30,331 nt of DNA, taken from NCBI GenBank assembly GCA_021204735.1, contig JAJPYV010000408.1, positions 1-30,331 on the forward strand. The letters run 5' to 3'. Source of the DNA: Prevotella sp. (lineage in GTDB: Bacteria > Bacteroidota > Bacteroidia > Bacteroidales > Bacteroidaceae). The stretch's first letter is position 1. Each line of letters opens with the position of its first letter. Below, in pieces: positions 16,021-24,922 of the stretch. Below the pieces are notes generated by a model. That model ran no database searches and was not told the origin of the DNA. It saw nothing but the letters and a program-made list of their open reading frames with translations. A program made the position numbers and the translations under genes.

Positions 16021-16890
16021 ATGTGTAAATTACGTTTTCTTATTACGCTGGTAGTTTTGGCTGTGGGAGCTGTAATCTCAGAACATACTTTGGCACAACA
16101 TCGCTATCAGGTTGGCATTTGCGATTGGATGGTTCTTAAACGTCAGAAAATCGGAGAGTTCAAACTCGCTAAGGATTTGGGCTGTGATGGCTTAGAGTTG
16201 GACATGGGCGGTCTCGGCAACCGAAATTCATTTGACAGTAAGTTGCGTGACCCGAAAATGGTGGAACTGTTTAACCGTACCGCCGACAGTCTTGAGATAA
16301 AGGTCGGAGCAGTGGCTATGTCTGGATTTTACGGGCAGAGTCTTGTTGAGAAAGAGAGTTTTCGATGGCTTGTGCGAGATTGCCTTAATACTCTTGAGGC
16401 TATGGGTGCGACGATTGCTTTCTTGCCTTTGGGTGGTTGCGGAAATTGGACTGATTCTATTTCGTTGAGGCAGGAAATAGTATGGCGCTTGCATGAGGTT
16501 GGCGAGATGGCAAAGGTTCGTGGTATGGTAATTGGTATAGACACTCCGCTTGATGCGGAAGGCAATATAAAATTGCTTGATGAGATAGGTTCTGATGGAA
16601 TAAAAATCTTCTATAAATTTCAAACTGCTTTAGAAAATAAACGTGACATTCCTTCGGAAATAATTAAATTGGGCAATTTGCGTATTTGTGCTATTCATGC
16701 AAGTAACACTGATGGCGTTTGGTTGAGGTATGATAAGGCTGTTAAAATGAAGAAAATAAAAAAGACTCTTGATAAAATTAACTGGTCGGGATGGCTTTTT
16801 GTTGAACGCAGCAGGGATATTAATCAAGTGCATGATGTTAATAAAAACTATGGCGAAAATGTTAAATACTTAAAAGAAATACTGCAATGA
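16021..16890 (+). CDS. Exported sugar phosphate isomerase/epimerase-like TIM-barrel protein
   Basis: Protein of 289 residues in the xylose-isomerase-like TIM-barrel superfamily, but with an N-terminal signal peptide (MCKLRFLITLVVLAVGAVIS, cleaved near HTLAQ), so it should act in the periplasm. Barrel landmarks are VGICDWMVLKRQKIGEF, GCDGLELDMGGLG, VGAVAMSGFYGQSL and ICAIHASNTDGVW. The metal site of active family members uses two Glu, one Asp and one His. Here Asp174 (GIDTPLD) stands where the first Glu is expected, His226 and Glu262 (FVERS) are kept, and I see no clear second Asp, so the metal site may be altered. It is the first gene of the long operon and overlaps the DUF3826 gene by four bases (ATGA). 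The substrate is unknown. Confidence 0.75.
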   Translation: MCKLRFLITLVVLAVGAVISEHTLAQHRYQVGICDWMVLKRQKIGEFKLAKDLGCDGLELDMGGLGNRNSFDSKLRDPKMVELFNRTADSLEIKVGAVAMSGFYGQSLVEKESFRWLVRDCLNTLEAMGATIAFLPLGGCGNWTDSISLRQEIVWRLHEVGEMAKVRGMVIGIDTPLDAEGNIKLLDEIGSDGIKIFYKFQTALENKRDIPSEIIKLGNLRICAIHASNTDGVWLRYDKAVKMKKIKKTLDKINWSGWLFVERSRDINQVHDVNKNYGENVKYLKEILQ

Positions 16891-17552
16891 AAAAATTTTT
16901 GTTTATTTTTGTAACACTGATAATTACTGTTTCAACTTTTGCTCAATCGTTTGGATTGGATGTTGACGGGCGTGAGCAGAATTATGTGAACAGTATTCTT
17001 GGTAGAGCAGAGAAAGTTACAGATGCTTTGGGAATTACAGGATCTGAAAAGGGTGAACAAGTTAGAAATATAGTTGCGAACAGGTATTTCAAACTCAATG
17101 ATATATACGAGGAGCGTGACAGTCTCAAAAATGCCGCTTCTGCTTTGGATGGAACAGAGAAAAAAATGGCATTGGAGACAGCAGAAAATCAAAAGGATAT
17201 GAAGCTTTATCGCTCTCATTTCGGATTTATTGCTGATTTGTCCATAATGTTGGATGATGCTCAGATTGAGACTGTAAAGGATGTAATGACCTATAACGTG
17301 GTGAAAGTTACGTATGACGCCCAGTGTGATATGATTCCTAATCTCACCGATGAAGAGAAAGTCCAGATTCTTGCGTGGTTGAAAGAAGCTCGAGAGTATG
17401 CTATTGATGCAGAAAGTTCGAATAAGAAACACGAGATGTTCGGTAAATATAAAGGTAGAATTAATAATTACCTTAGCAAGAGAGGGTACGATCTCCAGAA
17501 AGAACGTGAGGCGTGGGCTGAACGAGTAAAAGCAAGAGGAGGAACGCTATAA
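16887..17552 (+). CDS. Exported DUF3826 family protein
   Basis: Protein of 221 residues with a signal peptide (MKKFLFIFVTLIITVSTFAQ). The mature part is mostly helical and charged and matches my memory of DUF3826: YVNSILGRAEKVTDALGI, VRNIVANRYFKLNDIYEERD, VKDVMTYNVVKVTYDAQCDM, LTDEEKVQILAWLKEAREYA and the conserved block KYKGRINNYLSKRGYDLQKE near the end. Members occur with pectin and rhamnogalacturonan enzyme genes in Bacteroidetes, but no activity is established to my knowledge. Its start overlaps the stop of the isomerase-like gene by four bases, so the two are translated together and may work together in the periplasm. Confidence 0.85.
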   Translation: MKKFLFIFVTLIITVSTFAQSFGLDVDGREQNYVNSILGRAEKVTDALGITGSEKGEQVRNIVANRYFKLNDIYEERDSLKNAASALDGTEKKMALETAENQKDMKLYRSHFGFIADLSIMLDDAQIETVKDVMTYNVVKVTYDAQCDMIPNLTDEEKVQILAWLKEAREYAIDAESSNKKHEMFGKYKGRINNYLSKRGYDLQKEREAWAERVKARGGTL

Positions 17553-17609
17553 TAATTTATAAAGTAAAATTTTCCCTTTGAGGAAGACACTTAGCTTAAA
17601 TCTTTAACT

Positions 17610-19706
17610 ATGAATAAAAAACTAATTTCAAGTGTCATTGTCTTATTTATCGCTATGACAGCAATGGCTCAACAAAATGGCATTACGGATACCCGTAACA
17701 GTAAGTATGCCATAGTTAATTCTACACCAATCTCTTCTGTAAAGTGGACCGATGGTTTTTGGGGTGAGCGTTTTGACGTATTCAGTGGAACATCGGTGCA
17801 GGATATGTGGGAGACTTGGAAGTCTGACAAGGCTCATGGATATAATAATTTCTTAATTGCGGCAGGGGAGCAGACAGGCAAACGTCATGGTCCTCCTTTC
17901 CATGATGGAGATATGTATAAATGGCTTGAGGCTGCTGCTGCTGCGTATGCTGTAACAAAAGACCCTGAATTGGAAACAATAATGGATCGCTTCATCGAAC
18001 TTATCGTTAAGTCACAGCGTGAGGACGGTTATCTTCACACACCTGTTATCATTGCCGAGATGAATAAGAAGGCGGAGCAGGAGGATGCTGACGAGAATGC
18101 CACGATTGGTACCAAAGTGGGAACAGGTAGTGATGGCGCTTTCGGAAACCGCTTGAATTTTGAAACTTATAATCTTGGACATCTAATTACGGCGGGAATA
18201 ATCCATCGCAGGGCAACAGGTAAGAATACTCTGTTTGACTGTTCTGTAAAAGCTGCCGACTTCCTTTATAATTTCTATAAACAGTCTTCTGCTGAACTTG
18301 CCCGCAATGCTGTCTGTCCGTCTCACTATATGGCTATTACAGAGATGTACCGTGAGACTGGCGACCCAAAATATCTTGATTTGTCAAAACAACTTATCGA
18401 CATACGTGGAATGGTGGAAAATGGTACTGACGATAATCAAGACCGTGTGCCGTTCCGTGACCAATATAACGCTCTTGGACATGCTGTAAGAGCTAACTAC
18501 CTTTATGCAGGAGTAGCTGACTTGTATATAGAGGATGGTGAGGAACAGTTGAAAACTAATTTGGATTCGATATGGAATGATATCGTTAATCGCAAGATGT
18601 ATATAAACGGTGCATGTGGTGCTTTATACGACGGTACTTCTCCCGACGGTACGGATTACCAACCAGACAATGTTCAGAAAGTTCACCAAAGTTATGGACG
18701 ACCATATCAGTTACCGCAGTCAACAGCACATAATGAGACATGTGCTAACATCGGTAACTTATTTTTGAATTGGAGAATGTTTCAGACCACTGCTGATGGA
18801 AAATATACTGACCTTGTGGAAAACTGTTTGTATAACAGTATTCTTTGTGGAATTAGTCTTGATGGAAAGAAGTATTTCTATACTAATCCATTGAGAATGT
18901 CTAATGAGTTGCCTTATAAGTTGCGTTGGCCAAAGGAGAGAACTGACTATATCAGTTGTTTCTGCTGCCCTCCAAACACTCTGCGAACACTTTGTGAGGC
19001 TCAGGATTATGCTTATAGTGTTGGCAATGCTGATAAAGGTGAGATTTATGTGAACCTTTACGGTGCGAATACGCTTGAGACTACTCTTGATGGTGTCGGA
19101 GATATTGCACTTGAACAAAAAAGTGATTATCCCTGGGATGGCAATATCACAATAACAATAACAAAATTGAAAGGCAAGAAAGACTTCACATTGAAACTTC
19201 GTATACCTGAATGGTGCAAGGACGCCAAGATAAGCGTTTCTGATGATAGTGGTAAGCCTGCGGAGTTCTCCTCAAATGAGAATGCTGGTTATGCTGCTGT
19301 ATCACGCCAATGGAAAAAGGGTGATGTTGTTACCCTTGAATTGCCTATGGAGACTAAGTTGATGGAGGCTAACCCATTGGTTGAGGAATGCCGTGGGCAG
19401 GTCGCTGTCCAGCGTGGTCCTATCATATATTGTCTTGAGAGTAATGATCTTAATGGTGTAGACATAGATAATATAGCTATTCCTATCGATGCTCAGTTCA
19501 CTCCTGTTGAGACTACTATCGAAGGCAATAGGATGATGGTTTTGGAAACGGAGGCTATTAACCGTAGTGAGAATGCATGGTCAAACGTCCTTTATAGGGA
19601 AGTAAGTAAAGACAAGAATAAAGTAAAGATTAGCCTCATACCTTATTATGCTTGGGGTAATAGGGGTAAAAGTGAGATGACGGTATGGATACCTGTAGAG
19701 TATTGA
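17610..19706 (+). CDS. Exported GH127 glycosidase (beta-L-arabinofuranosidase-like)
   Basis: Glycoside hydrolase of 698 residues, previously DUF1680, with signal peptide MNKKLISSVIVLFIAMTAMA. The (alpha/alpha)6 barrel begins VKWTDGFWGERFDVF and includes GKRHGPPFHDGDMYKWLEAA. The zinc-thiolate active site of GH127 is intact: Glu376 and Cys378 in HNETCANIGN, and Cys450, Cys452 and Cys453 in SCFCCPPNTLRTLC, spaced as in B. longum HypBA1, where the middle Cys of the second motif is the nucleophile. Known GH127 activities are beta-L-arabinofuranosidase and, in the B. thetaiotaomicron RG-II locus, removal of aceric acid. The C-terminal third is beta-sandwich. It lies 57 bases after the DUF3826 gene with no terminator between, and the next gene starts inside its 3' end. 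Substrate choice between L-Ara and aceric acid is open. Confidence 0.9.
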   Translation: MNKKLISSVIVLFIAMTAMAQQNGITDTRNSKYAIVNSTPISSVKWTDGFWGERFDVFSGTSVQDMWETWKSDKAHGYNNFLIAAGEQTGKRHGPPFHDGDMYKWLEAAAAAYAVTKDPELETIMDRFIELIVKSQREDGYLHTPVIIAEMNKKAEQEDADENATIGTKVGTGSDGAFGNRLNFETYNLGHLITAGIIHRRATGKNTLFDCSVKAADFLYNFYKQSSAELARNAVCPSHYMAITEMYRETGDPKYLDLSKQLIDIRGMVENGTDDNQDRVPFRDQYNALGHAVRANYLYAGVADLYIEDGEEQLKTNLDSIWNDIVNRKMYINGACGALYDGTSPDGTDYQPDNVQKVHQSYGRPYQLPQSTAHNETCANIGNLFLNWRMFQTTADGKYTDLVENCLYNSILCGISLDGKKYFYTNPLRMSNELPYKLRWPKERTDYISCFCCPPNTLRTLCEAQDYAYSVGNADKGEIYVNLYGANTLETTLDGVGDIALEQKSDYPWDGNITITITKLKGKKDFTLKLRIPEWCKDAKISVSDDSGKPAEFSSNENAGYAAVSRQWKKGDVVTLELPMETKLMEANPLVEECRGQVAVQRGPIIYCLESNDLNGVDIDNIAIPIDAQFTPVETTIEGNRMMVLETEAINRSENAWSNVLYREVSKDKNKVKISLIPYYAWGNRGKSEMTVWIPVEY

Positions 19707-21448
19707 TTACATATATTTTCGCAACTTTCCTTAGTGTGGGATTGTATGCCGCTGACTTGTTTGTAAAGCCGGGGGCGTATTCCATTGAACAGGCTTTGCA
19801 ACAGGCAAGAGAGGAAAAACGACTGAACAACGCTAAGGATATTATTATTCACTTAGCTGAAGGTACTTACCGCCTTTATCAACCTATAGCGGTGCGCCCG
19901 GAGGATAATGGTATCCGCATTGTGGCTGATGGTAAAGCAATTGTAAATGGAGGTGTGAAAATAGACAACTGGCGTAAGGAAGGCAAGTTTTATGTTGCTG
20001 ATGTGCCCGATTTCAATGGCAGACCTTTGGAGTTCAGACAACTTTGGGTTAATGGTAAAAAGGCTGTTCGTGCGAGGGATGTTGATGACTTTGAGGATAT
20101 GTATCGTATAATTAATATCGATAAGGCTAACGAGATTCTCTACGTTCCGACAGCTGCCGTGAAGAAGATTATTAATGCAAAATATGCTGAGATGGTTATT
20201 CATGAGATGTGGTGTATAGCTAATCTAAGGATTAAAGACATTAAAATCCTCGGTGATAGTGCTGCCATAACATTCCACCAACCTGAAAGTCATATTCATT
20301 TCATGCACCCTTGGCCATCGCCTATGGTAACTACCGATGGCCATAATTCTGCTTTTTATCTTACTAATGCCAAGGAATTGCTTGATAGTGAAGGTGAGTG
20401 GTTTCTCGATGCAAAGGCTTCAAAAGTATATTACATTCCTCGTGATGGTGAGGACATGACTACGGCAGATGTGGAAGTACCGGCATTAGAAACTCTGATG
20501 AGAGTGGAGGGTACGCCTGATAATCCTGTAAAGGATATTGTTTTCGAGGGGGTAACTTTCAGTTTCTCTACTTGGTTGCGCCCTTCAATAAGCGGTCACG
20601 CTCCGTTGCAGGCTGGAATGTACATGACAGAGGCTTACAAATTAAGGCCTCAGATTGACCGCCCAAACGGTGACCATAAGTTGGATAACCAAGGTTGGGT
20701 GGGCAGACCTGCCTCGGCTGTTGTTCTTGACTGTGCGGAAAACGTGTCTTTCTATAATTGTACTTTTGAGCATATCGCCTCTACCGGTCTTGACTATCAT
20801 AATTTTATAAAAGGTGGCAGTATTGACAGGTGTTCGTTCTGTGATATTGGTGGTAACGGAATAGTGGCTGGTAGTTTTGGTCCTGAAGCTCTTGAGGCTC
20901 ACTTGCCATACGATCCAATGGACAGACGGATTATCTGTACAGGACTTAGCATTACGAATAATCTTATTACTGATGTTACTAATGAGGACTGGGGATGTGT
21001 GGGCATAGCGGCAGGTTTTGTAAGGGACATCAGGATTTGCAACAATGAGATAAGTGAGGTGTCTTATACTGGTATCAGTATGGGTTGGGGTTGGAACCAA
21101 CAGGTTTGCTCTATGGCTAACAACCTGATACAAAACAACCTAATTTATCATTATGCTAAACACATGTACGACACTGCTGGTATTTATACTTTGGGCTCAC
21201 AACCGCATTCTCTTATTGAGGGGAATGTGGTGAGAGATATATACAGTCCTGGTTATGCTCACGACCCGAACCATTGGTTCTATTTATATACAGATGAGGG
21301 GTCTTCCTACATCACTGTTAAGAACAATTGGACTCCGAGTGAGAAATATCTACAGAACGCCAATGGTCCTGGTAACACATGGGAGAACAATGGTCCTATG
21401 GTGTCTGACAGTATTAAGGCGAAAGCTGGAATAATTATTGAACATTAA
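19685..21448 (+). CDS. Exported right-handed parallel beta-helix protein (GH141-like?)
   Basis: Protein of 587 residues with signal peptide MDTCRVLITYIFATFLSVGL. It starts 22 bases inside the GH127 gene; the signal peptide begins at this ATG, which supports the start. The first part (about 23-90) is DLFVKPGAYSIEQALQQARE and IIIHLAEGTYRLYQPIAVRP, the usual opening of periplasmic beta-helix glycosidases, then a beta-sandwich insert with FRQLWVNGKKAVRARDVDD. The helix proper (about 270-560) has VKDIVFEGVTFSFSTWL, VSFYNCTFEHIASTGLDYH, GNGIVAGSF, VGIAAGFVRDIRICNNEI and GISMGWGWNQQVC. The layout resembles GH141 (alpha-L-fucosidase or xylanase) or unclassified sugar-binding/sulfatase-linked helix proteins. 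The family is a guess from memory; beta-helix fold and export are firm. Confidence 0.7.
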   Translation: MDTCRVLITYIFATFLSVGLYAADLFVKPGAYSIEQALQQAREEKRLNNAKDIIIHLAEGTYRLYQPIAVRPEDNGIRIVADGKAIVNGGVKIDNWRKEGKFYVADVPDFNGRPLEFRQLWVNGKKAVRARDVDDFEDMYRIINIDKANEILYVPTAAVKKIINAKYAEMVIHEMWCIANLRIKDIKILGDSAAITFHQPESHIHFMHPWPSPMVTTDGHNSAFYLTNAKELLDSEGEWFLDAKASKVYYIPRDGEDMTTADVEVPALETLMRVEGTPDNPVKDIVFEGVTFSFSTWLRPSISGHAPLQAGMYMTEAYKLRPQIDRPNGDHKLDNQGWVGRPASAVVLDCAENVSFYNCTFEHIASTGLDYHNFIKGGSIDRCSFCDIGGNGIVAGSFGPEALEAHLPYDPMDRRIICTGLSITNNLITDVTNEDWGCVGIAAGFVRDIRICNNEISEVSYTGISMGWGWNQQVCSMANNLIQNNLIYHYAKHMYDTAGIYTLGSQPHSLIEGNVVRDIYSPGYAHDPNHWFYLYTDEGSSYITVKNNWTPSEKYLQNANGPGNTWENNGPMVSDSIKAKAGIIIEH

Positions 21449-21467
21449 CCTTAAATCTAAACCATAT

Positions 21468-22817
21468 ATGGAAAAGAAAAAAGGAAGTTTAAAGAGTACC
21501 TTGGCGGTATCTTTGACAAACTATTTGGATGCAGGTGCCATTGTGGCGGCAGGTAGTGGCTTGTCTCTATGGCAGGATTACCTTAACTTGGAAGAATTTC
21601 ATTTAGGATGGTTGAACGCCATCAGTGCAAACACTATGGGTGCTGCGATGGGCGCCATAATTGGTGGCTTCCTCGCTGACAAGTATGGACGTAAGTTTAT
21701 CTACACTTACAACATGCTCATCTATATGACTGGTGTGTTGCTGATAACATTGTCTGTGAATTTCCCTATGCTGCTTGTGGGTTTCCTTATCACGGGCATT
21801 TCTGTAGGCGTTGGTGTTCCTGCATCGTGGACATACATTAGTGAGAGTTCGGAGATAGGCAACCGTGGTAGAAACATCGCTATTTCGCAGATGGCATGGG
21901 GCATTGGTCCTATGATTATATTGTTGCTCGGCATCCTTCTCGCTCCTCAAACAGCAAACGGTGAGAGTGGTATTTGCTTTGGTTTTGTGGCAAGCGTGGC
22001 AAATTTTGTCACTGGCGGAACGGCAACAGGGGCTGTTCTTCATGTGTTTACAAGTCGTATTGTTTTCGCATCTCTCTTTGTTGTTGCTCTGATAGCGTGG
22101 CTGTTACAAAGAAGACTTGATGAGTCAACTGAATGGAAGGCAGCCCAGGCGCAGCAGGGCAAGAAAAAACAAGGTACTTTCGCCTCATTCGGCAGCCTTT
22201 TCAAAAATAAAGTTAATATCCGTACAATGTTGTTCTTGGCTGGAATCTATTTAACGTGGAATATGGTTAGTTCTACAATGGGTTTCTTCCAACAGCATAT
22301 CTACGAGACAGAAGGTCATCTGTCGAATATGATGTCTAATTTGTTTACAGAAGGTCAGTGGGTAGTAATCATCCTTGTAACGTTTGTATTCTCACGTATA
22401 GTTGACAAAGTCAACCAGCGTTGGCTTTATTGTTTTGGCGTTTCCTTGGGAGTGTTGGCATGGCTCATCGTAATTTCCATTGGTATCAACGGAATGCAGG
22501 GACTTGTGATATTTACAGCTCTATGGGCTGTACAAGCAGGTGTTTCTGTACAGTCGTTCTATGCATTGTGGGCTTCGGAATTGTTCCCTGCTAAATATAG
22601 GGCTGCTGCACAGGGTATAATGTTTTTCCTCGTGCGAGGACTTTCTGCTGCTTGGGGTCTTATCTTTGTATCTATCAGAAGTAATTTCACACTTGCCGCT
22701 TTTATTATGATGGGACTGTTGATTATTTCGTTAGTAATTGGAACTGTATGGACTCCTAAAACACGCGGCAAGTCATTAGAGCAGATAACAAAGGAACGTT
22801 ACGGCGATGATATCTAA
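21468..22817 (+). CDS. MFS sugar transporter (inner membrane)
   Basis: Major facilitator permease of about 449 residues with 12 membrane segments in two halves and a charged middle loop (LLQRRLDESTEWKAAQAQQG). The MFS loop motif is GGFLADKYGRK at 66-76 and the sugar-porter-like PASWTYISESSEIGNRGRN follows helix 4; a second-half signature is ALWASELFPAKYRAAAQG. A TTG ten codons earlier (21438, inside the previous gene) would add MNINLKSKPY; the ATG at 21468, 19 bases after the preceding stop, is preferred. It carries a monosaccharide, sugar acid or small oligosaccharide into the cytoplasm by cation symport, as inferred from family. The GH78-like gene without a signal peptide follows at 29 bases, so its substrate is a likely cargo. 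Confidence 0.88.
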   Translation: MEKKKGSLKSTLAVSLTNYLDAGAIVAAGSGLSLWQDYLNLEEFHLGWLNAISANTMGAAMGAIIGGFLADKYGRKFIYTYNMLIYMTGVLLITLSVNFPMLLVGFLITGISVGVGVPASWTYISESSEIGNRGRNIAISQMAWGIGPMIILLLGILLAPQTANGESGICFGFVASVANFVTGGTATGAVLHVFTSRIVFASLFVVALIAWLLQRRLDESTEWKAAQAQQGKKKQGTFASFGSLFKNKVNIRTMLFLAGIYLTWNMVSSTMGFFQQHIYETEGHLSNMMSNLFTEGQWVVIILVTFVFSRIVDKVNQRWLYCFGVSLGVLAWLIVISIGINGMQGLVIFTALWAVQAGVSVQSFYALWASELFPAKYRAAAQGIMFFLVRGLSAAWGLIFVSIRSNFTLAAFIMMGLLIISLVIGTVWTPKTRGKSLEQITKERYGDDI

Positions 22818-22846
22818 CGGCATATTATTATTAAACTAACATTACG

Positions 22847-24922
22847 ATGGTATCTAAAGCAACTTGGATTTGGTATCCTGGCGACTATGAGATTTGGTTG
22901 GGGAACAAGATGAATAACCGCAGGACTGACCGTGGCGCATATTTTCCCCCGTTTTGGAAACAAGACAGTCATTATGTTACTGTTGAGTTCAGCAAAGTTG
23001 TAAATCTTGTTGAAGAGGAGACGGTGACACTCGCAACGGAAGGAAACTATAATATCAAGATTGATGGCAAGATGCTTTTCGGAATGCCAAAGGAATTTTC
23101 TTTGTCGGCAGGAGTTCATCACATTAATATAAAAGTTCATAATCAATGCTCTCCTCCAACATTATTTATATTAGGAAAGACTATTAATTCTGATGAGTCT
23201 TGGAATGTGACGTTTGAGGATAAGGAATGGATTGACGAGAGTGGAAAAGCCAGTGATACCTTGTCAACGGTTTACCGGCATGTTGGTTTCTGGAATTTCA
23301 ATAGTCCTGACGACCTCCCTTCAAATTTCAAACTTAAGCGTAGACATGATAATGTGGTAAGTTGTATTGATGGTTTGTTTGATTTCGGTAGGGAGACATT
23401 TGGCTATGTGAAACTGCATGGAATCAAAGGTGAGGGAAAAATTAACTTGTACTATGGTGAAAGTGAGGAGGAGGCTAAGGATAAGGAGTTTTGCGAGACG
23501 CTGGACAAACTTGTAGTAAAAGATGGCGTGATAACTGACCTTGTAACTGGAAATACAGTCTCTCTTACGGATGTCTATACAATGGAAAACAGTAAGACGT
23601 TTCGTTACGTTTTTGTTGACACTGAAGGTTGCAGCATAGAAAATGTCAGTATGGACTATGAGTACATGCCTGAACAGGAGAAAGGCTCATTTAAGTGCAG
23701 CGATGAGGAGGTAAACAGGATATGGGATATTGGCGTTTATACACTGCAACTTACTGCACGTGAGTTTTTTATCGATGGTATAAAGCGTGACCGTTGGGTA
23801 TGGAGTGGTGATGCCACGCAGAGTTATCTGATGAACTTTTATTTGTTCAACGACAACGAGATGGTGAAACGTACTACTTGGTTGCTTGGTGGTAAAGTGC
23901 CTGTTACAAGTCATATAAACACCATAATGGATTATACCTTTTATTGGCTTATTTCGATATATGATTATTATCTATATAGTGGCGACAGGCATTTCCTTTT
24001 TCAGATATATCCGATGATGCAGGTGTACATGGACTTTGTACTCGGTAGAACTGACAGAGATGGTATGGTTGAAGGCATGACTGGAGACTGGGTCTTTGTT
24101 GACTGGGCTGATGAGCCAATGGATAAGCATGGACAGCTCGCTTTTGAACAAATTCTTTTCAAGAAGTCTTTGGAGGCAATATCTGCTGTGGCTGAAATAA
24201 CTGGAGACTCTGAAGGATGTGAGAAATATGGGAAATTGGCTGATGTTTTAGGTGCAAAACTGATTCCTTATTTTTGGAATGATAATAAACAGGCTTTGAT
24301 ACATAATCGTATTAACGGTAAACAAGGTGATAGTTTGTTTCGTTATCCTAATATTTTCGCTGTTTTATATGGTTATCTTACTAAGGAACAGCAGGAATCC
24401 GTTAAGCGTACGGTAATCCTGAATGATGATGTCTTGAAGATAACCACTCCTTATATGCGCTTTTATGAACTGGAGGCCCTCTGCATTCTTGGTGAGCAAA
24501 ACAGAGTGATGAAAGAAATAAAATCTTATTGGGGTGGTATGCTCATGGAAGGTGCTACTACGTTCTGGGAAAAATATAATCCCGATGAGCATGGTGTGAA
24601 AAAATATGCTATGTATGGTCGTCCATACGGTAAGAGTCTTTGTCATGCTTGGGGTGCAAGTCCTATTTACCTGTTAGGAAAATATTTCCTTGGTGTTAAA
24701 CCTACGAAACCTGGTTATGAAGAGTATAAGGTTAGTCCTGCTCTTGGCGGATTGGATTGGATAGAGGGTAAAGTACCTACACCTTTCGGTTCTGTTTACG
24801 TGAAAATGACTAAAGAATCAGTTACGGTAATGAGCGATGGAGGCAAGGGAACTCTTGTATTGAATGGAGGAAAGAAACAGGTTGATATTCCTGTAGGAAG
24901 TGAAATAACGGTAATGCTATGA
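22847..24922 (+). CDS. GH78-like alpha-L-rhamnosidase homologue, cytoplasmic, variant catalytic motif
   Basis: Protein of 691 residues with an (alpha/alpha)6 six-hairpin domain like alpha-L-rhamnosidases. There is no signal peptide (MVSKATWIWYPGDYEIWLGN), unlike every other enzyme of this operon. N-terminal beta domains (about 1-280) carry DGLFDFGRETFGYVKLHG, the usual GH78 lead-in. The catalytic block is D310-GIKRDRWVWSGD-322; the first and last Asp of the classic DCPQRDERxGWxGD motif are kept, but the Glu that serves as general acid in known members is absent and the block is one residue shorter. The second catalytic Glu appears as Glu575 in GATTFWEKYNP. The C-terminal end is a small beta sandwich (PTPFGSVYVKM). 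It lies between the MFS gene and the GH67-like gene, overlapping the latter by four bases. Substrate probably an imported rhamnoside; activity uncertain. Confidence 0.82.
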   Translation: MVSKATWIWYPGDYEIWLGNKMNNRRTDRGAYFPPFWKQDSHYVTVEFSKVVNLVEEETVTLATEGNYNIKIDGKMLFGMPKEFSLSAGVHHINIKVHNQCSPPTLFILGKTINSDESWNVTFEDKEWIDESGKASDTLSTVYRHVGFWNFNSPDDLPSNFKLKRRHDNVVSCIDGLFDFGRETFGYVKLHGIKGEGKINLYYGESEEEAKDKEFCETLDKLVVKDGVITDLVTGNTVSLTDVYTMENSKTFRYVFVDTEGCSIENVSMDYEYMPEQEKGSFKCSDEEVNRIWDIGVYTLQLTAREFFIDGIKRDRWVWSGDATQSYLMNFYLFNDNEMVKRTTWLLGGKVPVTSHINTIMDYTFYWLISIYDYYLYSGDRHFLFQIYPMMQVYMDFVLGRTDRDGMVEGMTGDWVFVDWADEPMDKHGQLAFEQILFKKSLEAISAVAEITGDSEGCEKYGKLADVLGAKLIPYFWNDNKQALIHNRINGKQGDSLFRYPNIFAVLYGYLTKEQQESVKRTVILNDDVLKITTPYMRFYELEALCILGEQNRVMKEIKSYWGGMLMEGATTFWEKYNPDEHGVKKYAMYGRPYGKSLCHAWGASPIYLLGKYFLGVKPTKPGYEEYKVSPALGGLDWIEGKVPTPFGSVYVKMTKESVTVMSDGGKGTLVLNGGKKQVDIPVGSEITVML

